A DNA stretch of 6,614 bases from Aestuariivirga sp. (GCA_020252385.1 JADCDC010000056.1:1-6614); one strand, 5' to 3'. Counted from the first letter of the stretch, positions 1 to 6,271 are shown. A program made the numbers and translations. Notes: generated from the sequence alone by a model not told the origin.

Positions 1-1001
1 GACTTCGGCGCGAAGGGATAGTCGCAGATGCGGTGACCCTCGAGACCGGCATAGGGCTGCAGCGAGGCGCAGAGGGCGAGGTGCGAGGTGAAGGTGTGGT
101 TCACATAGGTGACACCCCTGGCCGCCGCATAATCCGCCGTCCGCTTCGCAGGCCCGATGCCGCCGATGCGGCCGCAGTCGATCTGCACGAAGCCGACCTT
201 GCCATAATCGATGAGCTGCTGTGCCATGTGGAAGTTGTGCGACGCCTCGCCGCCCGCCAGCCGCACCTTGCCGCTCTTCGCCGCAAGCCCGGCATAGGAA
301 GCATAGGCGCCGCCGAGGAAGGGTTCCTCGAACCACACGGTATCGACCTCCTCGAGGAGCGGAGTGCGCTCCGCCGCGGCGGCGACGTCCTCGCGGAAGA
401 TCTGGCCCGCGTCGATCAGCAGCGTGCCGTCCCGGCCGATCCCCTCGCGCGCCGCCTGCAGGTGATCGCGGTCGTCCTTGAGCGATCCGCGGCCGAAGGG
501 TCCCCAGCCGCATTTGACCGCGCGGTAGCCCGCCTCGCGCGCGCGGCGGCAGCCGGCCAGCGTCTCCTGCGGCGTGTCGCCGAAGAGCTGCGAGGCATAG
601 GGAAGCTTGGGATAGGCCTTGCGGTAGCCGAGCAGTTCGTAGACGGGGGCGTTCCGCTTCCTGCCGAGGAGGTCCCACAACGCCATCTCGATTCCGGAGA
701 AGGTGTGGGCGGCCTGCAGGAGATCCATGCACTCCATCTCGACCGCGGCACTCATGGCGGCAATGTCGGCCGGGCTCTCGATCTTCCTGCCGAGCACCAC
801 GTCACGCACCGGCTTGCAGGCGCCGTGCGACATGGGCGTCACGAAGGCCGCGATCGAGACGAGCGGCGAGGCCTCGCATTCGCCCCAGCCCTCCACGCCA
901 TCGGCACTGACGCGCACGACGAGCGCATCCTGGCTGCCATCGCCGATGTTCTCGACCTTGGGCATGGAAAGATAGAAGAAGTCGACGGCGTCGATGCTCA
1001 T
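1..1001 (-). CDS. Enolase-superfamily (mandelate racemase/muconate lactonizing type) enzyme, 3' end outside window
   Basis: A probable acid-sugar dehydratase or racemase: family members abstract a proton alpha to a carboxylate using a divalent metal. 333 codons are visible with no stop, so the C-terminus lies beyond the left edge; full members are usually about 370-400 residues. Residues 1-125 form the N-terminal capping domain (SGIEMALWDLLG at 102-113). The barrel carries the expected metal ligands: D197 (LLIDAGQ), E225 (WFEEPF) and E252 (GGEA). The Asp-His dyad is D275 (QIDCGRIGG) and H302 (YVNHTF), 27 residues apart as in mandelate racemase. The usual K-x-K motif reads VKCGWGP (K163), so the second lysine is missing; many acid-sugar dehydratases vary here. 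The ATG shares four bases (ATGA) with the stop of the upstream epimerase gene, implying translational coupling. The family is clear; the substrate is not. Confidence 0.93.
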   Translation of the reverse strand, partial: MSIDAVDFFYLSMPKVENIGDGSQDALVVRVSADGVEGWGECEASPLVSIAAFVTPMSHGACKPVRDVVLGRKIESPADIAAMSAAVEMECMDLLQAAHTFSGIEMALWDLLGRKRNAPVYELLGYRKAYPKLPYASQLFGDTPQETLAGCRRAREAGYRAVKCGWGPFGRGSLKDDRDHLQAAREGIGRDGTLLIDAGQIFREDVAAAAERTPLLEEVDTVWFEEPFLGGAYASYAGLAAKSGKVRLAGGEASHNFHMAQQLIDYGKVGFVQIDCGRIGGIGPAKRTADYAAARGVTYVNHTFTSHLALCASLQPYAGLEGHRICDYPFAPK

Positions 1002-1978
1002 GATGGTCTCGCTGTTTCTGGTGTGGTGATGGGGCCCGAGGGGGTGAAGACGCGGAGTGCGATCGAGGCGCTGTAGGCCTTCCCCGGCAGGAGGCGGAGC
1101 AGCGGCAACCCGCGCCGGCGCGCCTCGTTGAGGCCGAGGCTGCAGGCGGTGGTGTTGGGTTCGATGGCGACGAGACGGGTGCGGCCGCCCCAGGGTTCAT
1201 CGCGCGTGCCGCAAAGCTCGCACCACAGCCAGGCGCAGGGAAAGCGCGCGCCGTCCCAGGTGAGGACGATGGCCACCGCATCGTCGAGACGGCGGATGGC
1301 GGCCCACGGTTGGTCGAAGCCCTCGAGATAGGCGAGCGAGGCGCAGGGAGCGAGCGGGCGGCGGAGGTCGCTCACGGCATCCTTGCCGGCGACGGTGGGC
1401 CAGCGTCCGGTGGCGCCGGGGCGGAGCGGGTTCGCCGGAGGATCATAGAGCGGTTCGACGCGCACGTCCGTGGCGCCGCAGGTGATCTCGAAGGGGCCAT
1501 CGAGCAGATCGCTGCCGAAGCTCGGGTGATGGCCCCACATGACGTCGGCGGGCGAGGGCGTTTCGAGGGTCACCTCCTCGGCCATCGTGAGCGTGTCGCC
1601 GTCGACCGTCATGGTCCTGCGCATGAGGGCCGGGATGACGGCGAAGCGCCGTTCCAGCACGAGAGCGTCCGCGCGCTGCTCCACGACATGCCATGGCGCG
1701 ATCGAGGCCTCGCCGTGAAAGCCGTGGAACACGCCATCGACGGTCGCGGCATCGCCGGCATTGGGGAAGAGCAGGGGCCAGCCGCCGGTGTAGCGCGTCA
1801 GCCATTCGGGCTCGTCGCGCGCGGCGAGGGAGGGAAGGGGTGAGTCTTCGCAGTTCCACGGCACGCGGCCCAGCACGGAGAGGCCGCTGGCGCGATGGCG
1901 CACATCGGTGATCGTGCCGCCGACGCCGGGGTTGACGCTGACGGCCAGCGCATCGCTCTCGATCTGCAGAAGGCTCAC
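998..1978 (-). CDS. Aldose 1-epimerase family protein (galactose mutarotase-like), GTG start
   Basis: A cytosolic mutarotase-fold enzyme, 326 residues, expected to interconvert alpha and beta anomers of a sugar. Numbered from the GTG, the family signatures appear in order: GGTI near 20, GGWPLLFPN at 65-73, HGFHGEA around H85/H88, MWGHHPSFG with H150/H151, and VAIEPNTT with the likely catalytic base E273. I chose the GTG at 1978 because recognisable epimerase sequence (SLLQIESDALAV) begins directly after it. The upstream in-frame ATG at 2104 would add 42 unlike residues, lies inside a palindromic repeat, and is upstream of the promoter at 2007-2034. No strong ribosome binding site is seen; GGACCGGA just before the GTG is the best candidate. 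The gene is first in a unit with the enolase-superfamily gene, so its sugar probably feeds that pathway. Substrate unknown. Confidence 0.9.
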   Translation of the reverse strand: MSLLQIESDALAVSVNPGVGGTITDVRHRASGLSVLGRVPWNCEDSPLPSLAARDEPEWLTRYTGGWPLLFPNAGDAATVDGVFHGFHGEASIAPWHVVEQRADALVLERRFAVIPALMRRTMTVDGDTLTMAEEVTLETPSPADVMWGHHPSFGSDLLDGPFEITCGATDVRVEPLYDPPANPLRPGATGRWPTVAGKDAVSDLRRPLAPCASLAYLEGFDQPWAAIRRLDDAVAIVLTWDGARFPCAWLWCELCGTRDEPWGGRTRLVAIEPNTTACSLGLNEARRRGLPLLRLLPGKAYSASIALRVFTPSGPITTPETARPS

Positions 1979-2006
1979 GTCCGGTCCGCCCGATTGACGG
2001 CTGCGG

Positions 2007-2034
2007 ACTATAGGAAGGCAGGATGATACGTCAA
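2007..2034 (-). promoter_or_regulatory. Sigma70-type promoter for the epimerase/enolase-superfamily unit
   Basis: On the minus strand TTGACG (2029-2034) and TATAGT (2007-2012) are separated by 16 bases, close to the housekeeping consensus. The predicted start is near position 2000, giving a leader of about 22 bases to the GTG. The -35 box overlaps TGA-N4-TCA, a weak dyad (2024-2033) that could be an operator for a sugar-acid regulator such as a GntR-family protein; that part is speculative. Confidence 0.6.
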
Positions 2035-2059
2035 GCTTGGGGGGCGTCAGCGCAAGCGG

Positions 2060-2124
2060 CACCACCCCCTCACCCTGTCCTCTCCCCCACATGCGTGGGG
2101 GCAAGGAATAGAAAGGGGGTGGTG
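2060..2124. repeat. Nested palindromic intergenic repeat (REP-like)
   Basis: An outer inverted repeat of 11 perfect bases (CACCACCCCCT at 2060-2070, AGGGGGTGGTG at 2114-2124) encloses an inner 7-base stem (CCCCCAC at 2084-2090, GTGGGGG at 2095-2101) with an ATGC loop. The CCCTCACCCTGTCCTCTCCCC core resembles the palindromic intergenic repeats dispersed in many proteobacterial genomes. It lies 16 bases after the DUF892 gene and before the epimerase promoter. It could stop or stabilise transcripts, but neither strand has a T-run after it, so it is not a canonical terminator. Confidence 0.65.
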
Positions 2125-2140
2125 GAGTGCGATTCAGCGC

Positions 2141-2632
2141 TCAGGCGGCGGCGCGCTGGTTGATCTGGTCCTCGGCGATCATGCTGAGCTTCTCGTCGGC
2201 GGACTTTTCCTCCTCCAGCGTCTGCTCGAGAAGTTCGGCGATGTCGGTGTTGCCGATCTCGGCCGCCCAGCAGGCGAGCGTGCCATAGCGGGCGATTTCG
2301 TAATGCTCCACCGTCTGGGCAGACGAGATCAGGGCGGCGTCCATGGTATGGTCGTCCTCGATCTCGCCCGTCACCTCATCGGCCTCCCGGATCAGGCCTT
2401 CGAGGGCCTCGCAGGTCTTGGCCGAGGCGCGCTGGTCCAGCATCTCGAAGATCTGTTCCAGCCGCTGCACATGGGTTTCGGTTTCCTCAAGGTGATCTTC
2501 CATCGCCTGCTTCAGCTCGGGCGAGGTCGCCTTCTTCGCGAGCTTCGGCAGCGTCTTCACCAGCTTCTTCTCGACGTAATAGAGATCCTTCAGGGTCTCG
2601 AGGAACAGGTCGTTCAGGGTCTTCACAGTCAT
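2141..2632 (-). CDS. DUF892 (YciE/YciF-like) ferritin-like stress protein
   Basis: A 163-residue, almost all-helical cytosolic protein of the DUF892 family, which adopts a ferritin-like four-helix bundle. Family proteins are induced by stress, but their biochemistry is poorly defined. The family start is visible (TLNDLFLETLKDLYYVEKKL, residues 5-24). Candidate metal ligands sit in the expected helices: E21, HLEETETH at 47-54, QTVEHYE at 106-112 and LEEEKSADEKL at 139-149. Length is normal. The start at 2632 has a strong AAGGAGA site five bases upstream; an in-frame ATG 21 codons earlier lies inside the preceding gene and is rejected. The start is 13 bases after the stop of the MCDYSL gene, so read-through from that operon is likely. 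The gene also has its own GGAAC-type promoter at 2663-2687. Confidence 0.93.
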   Translation of the reverse strand: MTVKTLNDLFLETLKDLYYVEKKLVKTLPKLAKKATSPELKQAMEDHLEETETHVQRLEQIFEMLDQRASAKTCEALEGLIREADEVTGEIEDDHTMDAALISSAQTVEHYEIARYGTLACWAAEIGNTDIAELLEQTLEEEKSADEKLSMIAEDQINQRAAA

Positions 2633-2637
2633 GTCAC

Positions 2638-2644
2638 TCTCCTT
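2638..2644 (-). promoter_or_regulatory. Ribosome binding site of the DUF892 gene
   Basis: AAGGAGA on the minus strand, five bases before the ATG at 2632. It begins one base after the TGA of the preceding gene (2646-2648). It decides the start in favour of 2632 over the in-frame ATG at 2695. Confidence 0.85.
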
Positions 2645-2645
2645 G

Positions 2646-3101
2646 TCATGTGTCGTGGAGAGAACTGGGGCGAAGGTCCGAAGTTCCTGCGGCAAGCTCA
2701 GGAGCCGACGATCTCGCCATCATGGCGGTGGAGCACCTTTCGGCGGGAAGCTGGATCACGCTGGCGAACTGGCCCTTGCGGAGACTGGTCAGCAGCACGA
2801 TCTGGCCATTGCCGAATTCCAGCGCATCGTGGTGGAGGAGAGGGTTGCCCTCGTTCACCTCGCGGAAGCGCGCCGTGAGGCAACTCTGGCGGCGCTGGTC
2901 GAGCAGGAAGCGGAAGAAGCCGCGGAGGGCCACGGGCGCGTCGAACGCCAGTTCCGTGCCGGGCCTGAGGCAGACCGCGACATCGGCCTCGCCCACGGCG
3001 CGGAAGCCGTGGGTCGAGGAGCCGGGGAAGGACGTTACCACCAGCCTGTCACCCGCAGCGGCGGGCCGGCTCTTCTGGCGCTCGAGGCTGTAGTCGCACA
3101 T
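2646..3101 (-). CDS. Conserved protein of unknown function, MCDYSL N-terminus
   Basis: A 151-residue soluble protein with no signal peptide or membrane segment. From memory it belongs to a conserved but unnamed family in alphaproteobacteria starting MCDYSL, followed by a GEADVAVCLRPGTEL segment (37-51) and an HHDALEF segment (90-96); all three are present. Cys2 would become the N-terminal residue after methionine removal, as in N-terminal-nucleophile enzymes. H90, H91, D92 and E95 could form an active or metal site. Both are inferences. The last 30 residues look unconserved, and a promoter for the next gene lies within their coding sequence. There is no good ribosome binding site; the ATG overlaps the TAA of the upstream gene as TAATG, so translation is probably coupled. 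Function is not recognised. Confidence 0.85.
   Translation of the reverse strand: MCDYSLERQKSRPAAAGDRLVVTSFPGSSTHGFRAVGEADVAVCLRPGTELAFDAPVALRGFFRFLLDQRRQSCLTARFREVNEGNPLLHHDALEFGNGQIVLLTSLRKGQFASVIQLPAERCSTAMMARSSAPELAAGTSDLRPSSLHDT
2663..2687 (-). promoter_or_regulatory. Putative sigma EcfG (RpoE2) promoter of the DUF892 gene
   Basis: Minus strand GGAAC (2683-2687), 18 bases, then TT (2663-2664; AGTT as the -10). This fits the published GGAAC-N18/19-TT pattern of alphaproteobacterial general-stress promoters. It lies inside the 3' end of the MCDYSL gene, 30 bases before the DUF892 start codon, allowing separate stress induction of that gene. Confidence 0.65.
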
Positions 3102-3529
3102 TACGGATTCGCGGGCGGCGGGGCGCCGGTTCCGCTGCCCGGTGCGGCCGGCGTCGTGCTGCCGGTGGTATCTCCAGCAGGTGCCGCACCCGGCGTGGTG
3201 TCTGCGACCGGGGCCTGGCTGTCGGACGGGGCGGTCGCCTGGTTGTAACGCTCCGAACCGAGGTAGAGCGCCACCAGGAAGGCCGCGACGAGAATGGCGG
3301 CGACGACGGCGAAGGTCGTGGTGAAGCCGCGGCCCCGCGCGCCGGCGCTGCCGGTCCTGCCCAGGTTTCCGGCACGGCGGCCTGCGCCATTGGAGGCGAG
3401 GTTCATGTCATTGTCGTCGCTGGTGCGGGGGATGGGACGGTCCATGGAGCCCAGGGGCTCCTGCATCGGGTTCCCCTCGGCGGGGTTGAGGGGCGCGTCC
3501 GGGCGCCTTGATCCGGGAGACATGGCCAT
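3101..3529 (-). CDS. Single-pass membrane protein with Pro/Ala/Thr-rich tail, unknown function
   Basis: A 142-residue protein I do not recognise. Residues 1-69 are polar, with several Arg (RRAGN, GRTG, GARGRG) just before the membrane. Residues 70-90 (TTTFAVVAAILVAAFLVALYL) are one transmembrane helix. Residues 91-142 are a low-complexity tail rich in Pro, Ala, Thr, Gly and Ser, ending PPPANP. By the positive-inside rule the N-terminus should be cytoplasmic and the tail periplasmic. The start at 3529 is set by AAGGAG seven bases upstream. The open frame extends to an ATG at 3727, but that stretch overlaps the divergent ligD start and precedes the promoter. It is first of three genes; its TAA overlaps the next ATG by one base. 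A divergent promoter pair is shared with ligD. Confidence 0.8.
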   Translation of the reverse strand: MAMSPGSRRPDAPLNPAEGNPMQEPLGSMDRPIPRTSDDNDMNLASNGAGRRAGNLGRTGSAGARGRGFTTTFAVVAAILVAAFLVALYLGSERYNQATAPSDSQAPVADTTPGAAPAGDTTGSTTPAAPGSGTGAPPPANP

Positions 3530-3536
3530 GCGAAAA

Positions 3537-3542
3537 CTCCTT
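3537..3542 (-). promoter_or_regulatory. Ribosome binding site of the membrane-protein gene
   Basis: AAGGAG on the minus strand, seven bases before the ATG at 3529. This is the only strong site near any candidate start of this gene, and it favours the first ATG of the pair at 3529 and 3523. Confidence 0.8.
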
Positions 3543-3567
3543 CGGTTGGCTGGGCAGTTGCTGACGA

Positions 3568-3592
3568 AATCCCCGGCATGGGGTTTGGTTCC
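3568..3592 (-). promoter_or_regulatory. Putative sigma EcfG (RpoE2) promoter of the three-gene operon
   Basis: Minus strand GGAAC (3588-3592), 18 bases, then TT (3568-3569; GATT as the -10). The start codon is 38 bases further on. Its -35 box is the mirror image of the ligD -35 box 21 bases away. The -10 matches only TT of the CGTT form, making this the weakest of the four elements. Confidence 0.55.
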
Positions 3593-3619
3593 CGGTGGCC
3601 GCGGCAGGGCCGGGGAACC
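3587..3619. repeat. Inverted repeat formed by two divergent -35 boxes
   Basis: GGTTCCC (3587-3593) and GGGAACC (3613-3619) are perfect inverted repeats separated by 19 bases. Each arm contains the GGAAC of one outward-facing promoter, so the structure reads as a compact bidirectional stress promoter rather than a separate element. Confidence 0.6.
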
Positions 3620-3639
3620 GCGCCCCGGCAGGCTGCATT
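3614..3639 (+). promoter_or_regulatory. Putative sigma EcfG (RpoE2) promoter of ligD
   Basis: GGAAC (3614-3618), 19 bases, then TT (3638-3639; CATT as the -10), ending 33 bases before the ligD ATG. The spacing fits general-stress promoters of alphaproteobacteria. Its position rules out the in-frame ATG at 3595 as the normal start. Confidence 0.62.
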
Positions 3640-3660
3640 CTGCTCGACGCCACGCAGGCC

Positions 3661-3666
3661 AAGGAG
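3661..3666 (+). promoter_or_regulatory. Ribosome binding site of ligD
   Basis: AAGGAG six bases before the ATG at 3673. It decides the start: the in-frame ATG at 3595 has no such site and would precede the promoter. Confidence 0.85.
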
Positions 3667-3672
3667 AAAGCC

Positions 3673-6216
3673 ATGGCCGCAAGAGCCGCCACCCGTTCCG
3701 GCACGCGCAAGAAGGGTTCCGCGGCACTGCAGGGCTACGCGGGCAAGCGCGACTTCACGCGCACATCGGAGCCCGGCCCCGCAGCCGCCCCGCGCCGCGC
3801 CGCGAAACTTTCCTTCGTCGTGCAGAAGCATGCCGCGCGGCGGCTGCACTTCGACCTCAGGCTCGAACTCGACGGCGTGCTGAAGAGCTGGGCCGTGACA
3901 CGCGGACCCAGCATGCGCGCCGGGGTGCGCCGTCTTGCAGTCGAGACCGAGGACCATCCGATGGCCTACAGGAGCTGGGAGGGCGTCATCCCCAAGGGCG
4001 AATATGGCGGCGGCACCATGATCGTGTGGGACCGTGGGCAGTGGGAGGCGGAGGGCGACGCGCGCGAGGAGCTTGCGAAGGGCCGCCTCACCTTCACGCT
4101 CAAGGGCGAGCGGCTCAAGGGCGCCTTCTCGCTGGTGCGCATGAAGGACGAGGGGAACCGCCACAACTGGCTCCTCATTAAGCGCAGCGACGCGCATGCG
4201 CTGAAACCCGGCGCGGCGGAGCCGGTGGAGCAGGAGATGACGTCGGTGATCTCCGGACGCAGCAACGAGGAGCTGGCGGGCGGGGGCGTGCTCCGCGCCG
4301 ACCACAGGGCGCGCGCCAGGAAGCCGGCCGCGGCGAAGCCATCGGAACTGGCGAAGCTGCCAGGGGCCAGGAAGGCGATCTTGCCGCCCTTCGTCGCGCC
4401 GAGCCTTGCGGTGCTGGCGCCGCGCCCGCCTCAGGGCGAGCAGTGGATCCACGAGATCAAGCACGATGGCTACCGCATCGAGGCGCGGATCGACGGCGGC
4501 AAGCCGAAGCTCCTGACGCGCAAGGGGCTGGACTGGACCAGGCGCTTTCCGGCGGTCGCCGATGCGCTGAAGGCGCTGTCCCTCAAGGCGGCGCTGATCG
4601 ATGGCGAGATCGTGTCCGAGGATGCGGGGGGCCATGGCTCCTTCAGCGCGCTCCAGTCCGACCTCAAGGCGGGACGGCACGACCGCATGGTCTATTTCGT
4701 CTTCGATCTTCTCCATCTCGACGGGGTGGACCTGCGCGGGGTGCCGCTTGGCGAGCGCAAGCGGCTGCTGCGCGAGGTGATCGCGCGCGCACCCACAAGC
4801 TTCGCGCTGCGCTTCAACGATCACATCGATGCGACGGGCGAGGACATATTGGGCGAGGCCTGCCGCCTCGGCCTCGAGGGCATCGTCTCGAAGCGGAAGG
4901 ACCTTCCCTATGTGTCGGGCCGCGGCGAGCAGTGGGTGAAATCCAAGTGCATGCTGCGCCAGGAATTCGTGGTGGTGGGCTTCCTGCCGGCGAGCGACCG
5001 CAGGAACGCCGTGGGCTCGCTGGTGCTCGGCTACTATGAGGGCGGCCGCCTGATGCATGCGGGCCGCGCCGGCACGGGCTTTTCGGCCAGCGAGGCTGCG
5101 GCCCTGTTCGACCTGCTCTCGCCGCGTGAGGCACCGCGCCCGAAATTCGGCAACACGGTCTCGCGCCCGGCGGCGCGCGGCGTGGTCTGGGTGAGGCCCG
5201 AGGCGGTGGCCGAGATCGAGTACCGCGGCCGCACCGCTGACGGCCTGCTGCGCCAGGCCGCCTATGCGGGCCTGCGCGAGGACAAGCCTGCGAATGAAGT
5301 GGGGCTCGAGCGCGAGGCGGCCTTCATTCCCCAGCACGAAGCGCCGCAGCGTCCTGCCGCGCCGGCCAAGGCGCGGTTTTCCTTCACGCACCCTGAGCGC
5401 GTGCTGTGGGAGGACGCAGGCGTCACCAAGCAGGATCTCGGCGACTATTACAGCGCCATCGCGCCCTGGATCCTGCCGCATGTCGAAAACCGCGTGCTGA
5501 GCCTGCTGCGCTGCCCCGGTGGCACGGCTGGCAAGTGCTTCTTCGCCAAGCATGCCTGGATGGGCCTCGACCCGGCGATCCGCCTCGTCGATACGGGTGA
5601 CGAGAAGCCGATGATGGCGCTTGGCGGACTCGACGGCATCCTGGCGCTGGTGCAGGCGAATGTTCTCGAAATCCACGTCTGGGGCTCCCGCAGCGAGGAC
5701 ATCGAGCGGCCGGACCGGCTGATCTTCGATCTCGATCCTGGCGAGGGCGTCACCTGGGACGACATCAGGGAGGCCGCGCGCGAATTGCGCAACAGGCTCA
5801 CCAAGTTCGGGCTTTCGTCCTTCGTCAAGACCTCGGGCGGCAAGGGCCTGCACGTGACGGTGCCCCTCGAACCTTCGCTCGACTGGGAGACCGCCAAGGC
5901 CTTCACCCGGGCCGTGGCCCAGCAGATGGCCGCCGACACGCCACGGCGCTACGTCGCCAGCATGGCGAAGAACCGCCGCAGCGGCCGCATCTTCATCGAC
6001 TATCTGCGCAATGGCCGCGGCGCCACGGCGGTGGCGCCCTATTCCACACGGGCCCGCGCCGGAGCACCCGTCGCCATGCCGGTGGACTGGAGCGAGCTCT
6101 CCGCACTTCCTGGCCCCGCGCACTACACGCTCGCCAATGCGCGCCAACGCCTGTCGAAGCTGAAGGAGGATCCCTGGCAGGAGCTTCCGCTCACCCGCCA
6201 GACGCTCAATCTCTGA
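3673..6216 (+). CDS. ligD: Multifunctional ATP-dependent DNA ligase D (phosphoesterase-ligase-polymerase)
   Basis: The 847-residue end-processing and sealing enzyme of bacterial non-homologous end joining, normally recruited to broken ends by Ku. Three intact domains follow one another. The 3'-phosphoesterase (about 20-200) has H53, H59, D61, R63, H95 and Y99, with the spacing of the catalytic set in Pseudomonas LigD. The ligase domain (about 235-550) has motif I EIKHDG with nucleotidyl lysine K263, FDLLHLDG at 344-351, EGIVSKRKD at 402-410 and WVKSK at 421-425. The primase-like polymerase (about 567-840) has D686-x-D688, H727 and D776. This order is the Pseudomonas/rhizobial type; mycobacteria have the polymerase first. 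A Pro/Ala/Lys-rich linker (211-232) joins the first two domains. Start set by AAGGAG. No Ku gene is visible here. A GGAAC promoter precedes it and a stem-loop follows. Confidence 0.97.
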   Translation: MAARAATRSGTRKKGSAALQGYAGKRDFTRTSEPGPAAAPRRAAKLSFVVQKHAARRLHFDLRLELDGVLKSWAVTRGPSMRAGVRRLAVETEDHPMAYRSWEGVIPKGEYGGGTMIVWDRGQWEAEGDAREELAKGRLTFTLKGERLKGAFSLVRMKDEGNRHNWLLIKRSDAHALKPGAAEPVEQEMTSVISGRSNEELAGGGVLRADHRARARKPAAAKPSELAKLPGARKAILPPFVAPSLAVLAPRPPQGEQWIHEIKHDGYRIEARIDGGKPKLLTRKGLDWTRRFPAVADALKALSLKAALIDGEIVSEDAGGHGSFSALQSDLKAGRHDRMVYFVFDLLHLDGVDLRGVPLGERKRLLREVIARAPTSFALRFNDHIDATGEDILGEACRLGLEGIVSKRKDLPYVSGRGEQWVKSKCMLRQEFVVVGFLPASDRRNAVGSLVLGYYEGGRLMHAGRAGTGFSASEAAALFDLLSPREAPRPKFGNTVSRPAARGVVWVRPEAVAEIEYRGRTADGLLRQAAYAGLREDKPANEVGLEREAAFIPQHEAPQRPAAPAKARFSFTHPERVLWEDAGVTKQDLGDYYSAIAPWILPHVENRVLSLLRCPGGTAGKCFFAKHAWMGLDPAIRLVDTGDEKPMMALGGLDGILALVQANVLEIHVWGSRSEDIERPDRLIFDLDPGEGVTWDDIREAARELRNRLTKFGLSSFVKTSGGKGLHVTVPLEPSLDWETAKAFTRAVAQQMAADTPRRYVASMAKNRRSGRIFIDYLRNGRGATAVAPYSTRARAGAPVAMPVDWSELSALPGPAHYTLANARQRLSKLKEDPWQELPLTRQTLNL

Positions 6217-6225
6217 TCCTGCGGC

Positions 6226-6271
6226 GTTCCGGACCATTCGCGCAAGGGCTGAGCGTGAATCCGGAACTTTT
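6226..6271 (+). terminator. Probable rho-independent terminator of ligD
   Basis: An outer 8-base stem (GTTCCGGA at 6226-6233, TCCGGAAC at 6260-6267) and an inner 7-pair stem with one G-U pair (6237-6243 with 6253-6259) enclose a 9-base loop; a CCA bulge lies on the left arm. TTTT follows at 6268-6271. It starts 10 bases after the ligD stop. The right arm also contains the -35 box of the next promoter. Confidence 0.65.

Noticed and set aside
33..1076. A 347-codon open frame on the plus strand
   Set aside because: It is antisense to the enolase-superfamily gene, which has all its catalytic motifs on the minus strand. The plus-strand product shows only biased composition.
1310..1843. A 177-codon open frame on the plus strand
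   Set aside because: It is antisense to the epimerase gene, whose motifs are unambiguous. There is no ribosome binding site or recognisable domain.
1979..2104. N-terminal extension of the epimerase to the ATG at 2104
   Set aside because: It would start inside a palindromic repeat, lie upstream of the predicted promoter and add 42 residues without family similarity. The GTG at 1978 fits the family start.
3595..3672. N-terminal extension of LigD by 26 residues
   Set aside because: The ATG at 3595 has no good ribosome binding site and lies upstream of the GGAAC promoter. The ATG at 3673 has AAGGAG at ideal spacing.
6208..6230. A fifth GGAAC element on the minus strand (left arm of the ligD terminator)
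   Set aside because: The next TT comes after only 16 bases instead of 18-19, and it would point antisense into the 3' end of ligD with no gene to serve. The GGAAC is explained by the symmetry of the stem.
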